Of a stretch of 10,934 nt of DNA, positions 7,663 through 10,934 are shown piece by piece (position 1 is the first letter of the stretch; each line of letters opens with the position of its first letter). The stretch covers positions 1 through 10,934 of the forward strand of contig JAOXYB010058202.1 of NCBI GenBank assembly GCA_028565635.1. Reading direction: 5' to 3'. Position numbers and translations under genes: made by a program. The notes under the pieces are model-generated. The model was not told the DNA's origin, ran no database searches, and was given only the letters and a program-made list of their open reading frames with translations. The DNA comes from Phoronis ovalis (Eukaryota; Phoronida; Phoronidae).

Positions 7663-7880
7663 TTATTTCCGTGGTAGATGGAAGCTGGGATAGATACAGT
7701 TTCCTGTCTTTTCAGTGCTGTGTGGTAATAACTCGGGACATTGCGCCATCTGATTGGATATTTCATCACAACGTTTTATCAAATCATAGTTGATTGCTTC
7801 TGAAACCACAGAATCCTGTTTATAATCTGGATGAGTCTGCACAAACTCCCGTATCCACTTTGCAGTTGTCATAAGTTCGC
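7663..7880 (-). CDS. GCLC: GCLC last exon (C-terminus and stop)
   Basis: The acceptor TTTCTATTAG precedes GCGAACTT. The split codon from the previous exon rebuilds ...RASGELMTTAKW. The exon encodes 71 complete residues and TAA. The conserved GCLC motifs are REFVQTHPDYKQDSV, NYDLI and CPELL. After CPELL the tail (PHSTEKTGN...PRK) does not resemble the vertebrate tail, as expected for the least conserved part of the enzyme. The stop codon TAA lies inside an AATAAA hexamer. Confidence 0.95.
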
Positions 7881-8465
7881 CTAATAGAAAACAAGATATT
7901 TATTATATCACACACGCGATGCTATTCTTTAAAAACTGGCTTCGGAATTTGCACTGTTCTGCCTGCATGTAACGAGCCATTTTAAAAATAAGCCAAGGCA
8001 ACTGCTTTATGTAACATGTATGTATTTACAAGAAATTACGGTAGATTTATTAGGTACTTCATGCGTTTCTATAAATACAACGTGAGTAAAACCTGACTTG
8101 AGACAAACACTTTTAATGTGTTAATTTAGTATGTAGTGTCTTCCATAGATTCTATGTACCGTGACATACTGACTTTGAGCAAGATTGCACCTAAATATGT
8201 GGTCAAGGATGGGTATAGTATCATATACTTAGCATATGGAGGTTGACCCTCATGAGTGACTTTTCATTTTCCACACATGTAATAAGCTATTTTCATACAT
8301 TTAGTGCCGCCACCGGTCAAGAAGACAAACATTTCCACGATTCGTTGTTTAGTCAAAGGAATACCGTGAGTGATTGAAGAGCTGCGTGATTGTTTATTCA
8401 CCAAACGCGGAATTATGGGAGAATTTAAATTTCTGAAAAAAAATTATTAAATGCTTGATACAGAC
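7881..8465 (-). other. GCLC intron before the last exon
   Basis: A 585-base phase-1 intron, from donor TTCAG|GTCTGT to acceptor TTTCTATTAG. It is AT-rich and nothing else is recognised within it. Confidence 0.85.
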
Positions 8466-8586
8466 CTGAAGCTCTCTGCTTTATGAAAGAGATGTATTTA
8501 AGCAGGTTGGATTTTGTTTCCACATCGCACTCAATACTGTCAACGTAATATTTGGTAAGAGTTATCAAACCAGGAAAATCATCGCC
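8466..8586 (-). CDS. GCLC: GCLC penultimate exon
   Basis: A 121-base exon between the acceptor TTAATTGCAG and the donor CTTCAG|GTCTGT. It begins in phase 0 and ends in phase 1. It encodes GDDFPGLITLTKYYVDSIE, then CDVETKSNLLKY, and ends KQRAS. FPGLI and RASGEL (the latter completed in the next exon) are GCLC signatures, and the residue count matches animal GCLC without gaps as far as I recall it. Confidence 0.95.
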
Positions 8587-8928
8587 CTGCAATTAAGAAA
8601 TAATTATTTGTATTTTCCTTTCAACATTAATAATTTCATATTGCTCCTTTTAAAATTCTAAAAGTTCAACAAGAACTATTTGCTAGTATGGAATATTGTG
8701 TTATCAAAGTTGACACTTTCAGGATCTCAATGTGTTCGCTAGTTTTAGGAACTTTGTCTAGTTTTGATCTTACTAAGTGTGGTGCCTTCCAGGATTTTAA
8801 AATTTGAACAAAGATACCATACAATATAACTCCTGTACTACACGTTATAATAAAAGTGTATTGTTGCGCAGGCAATTAACGGAGTATGAATCTTAAACAA
8901 AATGAACCCCTAGCTGCGGTATGCTTAC
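8587..8928 (-). other. GCLC intron
   Basis: A 342-base phase-0 intron from AAA|GTAAGC to TTAATTGCAG. An open stretch on the minus strand inside it (8666-8875) has no family features and is treated as chance. Confidence 0.85.
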
Positions 8929-9080
8929 TTTTCCATTCATGATCTCATTTACTGACATAAGTTCGTTTTCCTCTGATGATATTCCGTCAAAACACTCGTG
9001 TTTCTTTTTACAGTCATTCAGGGTACCATCTATTTCACAGTATCGAGATTTGTATCCTTCAACTACCTCAAGCGGAAGTC
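8929..9080 (-). CDS. GCLC: GCLC exon, third from last
   Basis: A 152-base exon from the acceptor CCAATTTTAG to the donor GGAAAA|GTAAGC, entering in phase 1 and leaving in phase 0. It encodes 50 full residues, with ENELMSVNEIMNGK at the end, matching the LMSI...INGK segment before FPGL in vertebrate GCLC. The first half (LPLEVVEGYKSRYC...KKKHECFDGISS) falls in the part of GCLC that varies between phyla. It carries four Cys residues here (CEIDGTLNDCKKKHEC plus the following context), so its loop is lineage-specific. Confidence 0.93.
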
Positions 9081-9178
9081 CTAAAATTGGTTAAGTGATA
9101 GTAAATGATATCTATTTTTTTGGAGCTTTTTGTCAATACTTATCAACTTAGAATTTATAAAAAATAAGATGCATTACA

Positions 9179-9525
9179 GCCCGGGAGGCACTTGGCCAAT
9201 TTATGGTACTGGGGTGAAGCCCGGGCCCCAGAACCCTAAACCCGTTGCAAGCCAGCTATGGCAGAATATACCCCGTTGTCCGCGATAGGATGGCTAAAAA
9301 CATACCCGGTTGTCTGAAAGGATGGCTAAAACATACCTCTTTAGTAACACCTATGGCAAGAAACATACCCTTTATGGCTAAAAACATAAATTTGCGGGAC
9401 CCGTTGTTAGCAGTGAGCTGAAAGTATACCCGGTTGCATGCGTCCAGGGCTAACATATATACCCCGTTGCAAGCAGGGACCCTGAAAAACCATACCCCAA
9501 AGGGCTGCACAGCATGTATAGCCAC
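9179..9525. repeat. CCCGGG-headed repeat element 2, ~32-bp degenerate tandem array
   Basis: A GC-rich insertion inside a GCLC intron. The head reads GCCCGGGAGGCACTTGGCC, followed by GTACTGGGGTGAAGCCCGGG. Then come about nine degenerate units of 29-34 bases, starting near 9241, 9271, 9305, 9336, 9368, 9400, 9429, 9462 and 9494. A typical unit is CCCCGTTG, then 8-14 variable bases, then GGCTAAAAACATA. The unit sequence differs from that of element 1 (5157-5320), but the head (CCCGGG...CACTTG) and the period agree. Confidence 0.75.
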
Positions 9526-9713
9526 TTTGGATGGCAGTGTCCCCTGGGCATTAATGATTCAGCCAAAGGATGGCAGTAGAAAAAACTGTTTAATTCTGCT
9601 TTGCAATGAGCATCCGTCCTAATTTTTGGTCGGCGAATGAGGATATTAATCTCTTTGGATCTAATGAATTTACAGTGCTTGACAGCAAAACAACAAGTAT
9701 GCCGCACTCTTGT

Positions 9714-9732
9714 GTTATATATATATATATAT
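9714..9732. repeat. (TA)n microsatellite
   Basis: A run of alternating T and A within the large GCLC intron, likely length-polymorphic. Confidence 0.85.
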
Positions 9733-9932
9733 GCAATTAGTATACATATTTTATTGGAACAATTTCTTAGTTGATTTTATAGTTGACTGCAAAATCATTC
9801 TGACTTAAAAATCGGAGCGAAGAATGCCAGGAAGCATTTAATTTGTAGGGAGAGAAGGAATGGTGTGTAGAGAACCTCCTGTTAATTAGCTTTGGCGTAT
9901 TATAGTGGTATTCGATCCCAATTCGGACATGA

Positions 9933-9952
9933 CAAACCTTATATAAGGTTTG
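9933..9952. repeat. Perfect 20-bp palindrome
   Basis: CAAACCTTATATAAGGTTTG is its own reverse complement, and the symmetry ends at the next base on each side. It lies in the large GCLC intron. It could be a dimeric protein-binding site or a small hairpin; no function is assigned. Confidence 0.7.
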
Positions 9953-10114
9953 AGAAGTATTTTGTTACGATATACAGCTACTATTATCATAAACGTTAAC
10001 GTGTATATAATAAACACGACAGAATCGAATAATTTTGTTTCAGTAATAAAACAATTTTTTGGCAAAAAAAGATTTAAAAATCAAGGCGAACACACAATTT
10101 CTCGATATACTTAC

Positions 10115-10301
10115 TTGAAAAAATATCCTTTCTAAAATAAAACATTTCTTTTCCAACTGCATCTCTCTTCTGAGCTTTTTTAATATTGATATCAACTTTT
10201 GAAATCGGTATCAGCAGGTTCAGGTCGAAAGATAGGATAACTCTAGTCATCAAAACTACAAAGACTACAAATGCAGCATTTTCAAAATCAGTCAGTTGAA
10301 C
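10115..10301 (-). CDS. GCLC: GCLC exon, fourth from last
   Basis: A 187-base exon from the acceptor TTTATATTTCAG to the donor TTTTCAA|GTAAGT, phase 0 in and phase 1 out. Its 62 residues start VQLTDFENAAFVVFVVLMTR and include LIPISKVDINIKKAQKRDAV and FYFRKDI, all closely matching vertebrate GCLC. This is the helical part of the glutamate-cysteine ligase fold that follows the GWRVEFRP strand in the previous exon. Confidence 0.96.
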
Positions 10302-10649
10302 CTGAAATATAAAGTTGCAAAATAAAAAACAAATACACTTCTGATATGCTAGATATTGTTGATAACTAATTGCAAGAACTCTTGGTGGTGTAATTATCAA
10401 AGTAGGTGTCTTACAAACCAGATTGTCTTCAATACAAGTTTTAGAACTGCATAGAAATGTAGAAATGTAGGGTCTACTTGGTGGTAAACACACAATATAT
10501 AAACAATGCCCCTTTAAATGATCAGTTAGGGTCATATTTACAAATCTTTACGTAGGCGTTCAACTTAACGGCATTTCATGTCTCAATAAAGGTTTCAAGC
10601 GAATCATTCTGAAAGTAATTAATTTCAAATAATTGCTCAATTTTCTTAC
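10302..10649 (-). other. GCLC intron
   Basis: A 348-base phase-0 intron from GGAC|GTAAGA to TATATTTCAG. No internal feature was recognised. A minus-strand open frame runs from this intron into the next exon (to 10535), but its upstream part is not coding. Confidence 0.85.
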
Positions 10650-10742
10650 GTCCATAGGTCGAAATTCTACTCTCCATCCAATATCAGTGTTTGGAGGTGG
10701 AACTTTGAATCTCAGTGTTTGCCAGTTGGTTGACTGAATATT
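10650..10742 (-). CDS. GCLC: GCLC exon, fifth from last (glutamate-cysteine ligase catalytic subunit, 5' partial)
   Basis: GCLC joins glutamate to cysteine using ATP, making gamma-glutamylcysteine, the rate-limiting step of glutathione synthesis. It is cytosolic and usually pairs with the modifier subunit GCLM. This 93-base exon (acceptor CATTCTAG, donor GGAC|GTAAGA, phase 0 at both ends) encodes [39 protein letters not shown] is a hallmark of the family's substrate-site region (Pfam GCS, PF03074). The final Asp replaces the Glu usual in vertebrates. The five exons in this window together give 256 residues, about 40% of the roughly 640-residue enzyme. The amino-terminal exons and the promoter, where regulation would be read, lie beyond 10934. 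Confidence 0.96.
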
Positions 10743-10841
10743 CTAGAATGACAAAACATAGTCGTTTTAGGAACTGTACCGTATGACCTTGAACGTATTA
10801 CTTTACGCCAAATGCGTAAAGATTCTAAGTAAACAACGTCT

Positions 10842-10934
10842 ACTAACACATTCTACTTCCGTTGGAGACTCTGTTCCCGGGCGGGTTTCTACTGACTAAC
10901 ACATTCTACTTCCGTTGGAGACTCTGTTCCCGGG
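10842..10934. repeat. 53-bp tandem repeat, truncated by the window edge
   Basis: A 40-base block (10842-10881, from ACTAACACATTCTACTTCC to CTGTTCCCGGG) recurs without mismatch at 10895-10934, separated by CGGGTTTCTACTG. The repeat period is 53 bases. The array continues past the right end of the window, so copy number is unknown. It lies in the GCLC intron upstream of the exon at 10650-10742. Neither strand reads as GCLC sequence. Confidence 0.85.

Larger units (their letters stand above)
9081..10114 (-). other. Large GCLC intron carrying repeats
   Basis: A 1,034-base phase-1 intron from TTTTTTCAA|GTAAGT to CCAATTTTAG. It holds a CCCGGG-headed repeat element (9179-9525), a (TA)n run (about 9716-9731) and a perfect 20-bp palindrome (9933-9952). 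Several overlapping open stretches on both strands at 9256-9707 are by-products of the stop-poor repeat. Confidence 0.85.

Noticed and set aside
8666-8875. 69-codon minus-strand open stretch between two GCLC exons
   Set aside because: It lies wholly within a phase-0 intron with good splice sites, and GCLC aligns across the junction without it.
9241-9510. CRISPR-like array (unit near 32 bp)
   Set aside because: The units are contiguous and degenerate, with no constant repeat separated by unique spacers. The surrounding DNA is an animal gene.
9256-9707. Overlapping open stretches of 62-89 codons on both strands
   Set aside because: They lie in the degenerate 32-bp repeat array within a GCLC intron. 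The repeat is stop-poor, and the translations are repetitive with no domain.
9905-9930. tRNA-derived SINE, from a B-box-like TTCGATCCC
   Set aside because: There is no matching A box at the right distance, no tRNA-like fold, and no 3' tail repeat.
10302-10535. Amino-terminal extension of the GCLC exon at 10115-10301
   Set aside because: The frame continues open upstream, but the acceptor TTTCAG at 10302-10307 and the match starting at VQLTDFEN show this part is intron.

Overview
This window is animal nuclear DNA, most likely from a mollusc and probably a bivalve. It is AT-rich. The genes are split into short exons with GT-AG introns, and much of the rest is repeat sequence. The mollusc call rests on a secreted coiled-coil gene whose second exon opens a domain that I recognise, from memory, as the one annotated in bivalves as short-chain collagen C4-like. 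Both supported genes lie on the minus strand.

Right side (7663-10742): five exons of the catalytic subunit of glutamate-cysteine ligase (GCLC), the rate-limiting enzyme of glutathione synthesis. They encode the last 256 residues and the stop. All junctions are in phase with canonical splice sites. The earlier exons lie beyond the right edge. The introns hold no other gene. The largest (9081-10114) contains a GC-rich element with a degenerate repeat of about 32 bp, a (TA)n run and a 20-bp palindrome. The window ends in a 53-bp tandem repeat.

Centre (4481-7662): no confirmed gene. It holds one copy of a 466-bp terminal-inverted-repeat element (6592-7057), a second CCCGGG-headed element (5157-5320), and a cysteine-rich stretch on the minus strand (5809-6225). 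The cysteine-rich stretch is broken over three reading frames and looks like a decayed coding sequence.

Left side (1-4480): a minus-strand secreted gene with a TATA box near 4476. Exon 1 (3862-4372) encodes a signal peptide, a CxYxFxxP...C motif like the angiopoietin amino terminus, and a glycosylated coiled coil. Exon 2 (2576-2641) opens a C4-like domain. Where exon 3 is expected, the sequence (2314-2408) has the right splice phase and spacing but carries an in-frame stop. Two further decayed, mutually inverted copies of the same domain core lie at 2206-2274 (-) and 1869-1925 (+). Either this is a recently broken member of an expanded family, or the real third exon is outside the window. A second, inverted copy of the 466-bp element sits at 344-809, with an exact 9-bp target-site duplication.

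The two genes show no functional link. The main interest lies in the decaying C4-like locus with its inverted exon copies, the unnamed TIR element family, and the pair of CCCGGG elements that share a repeat period of about 32 bp.
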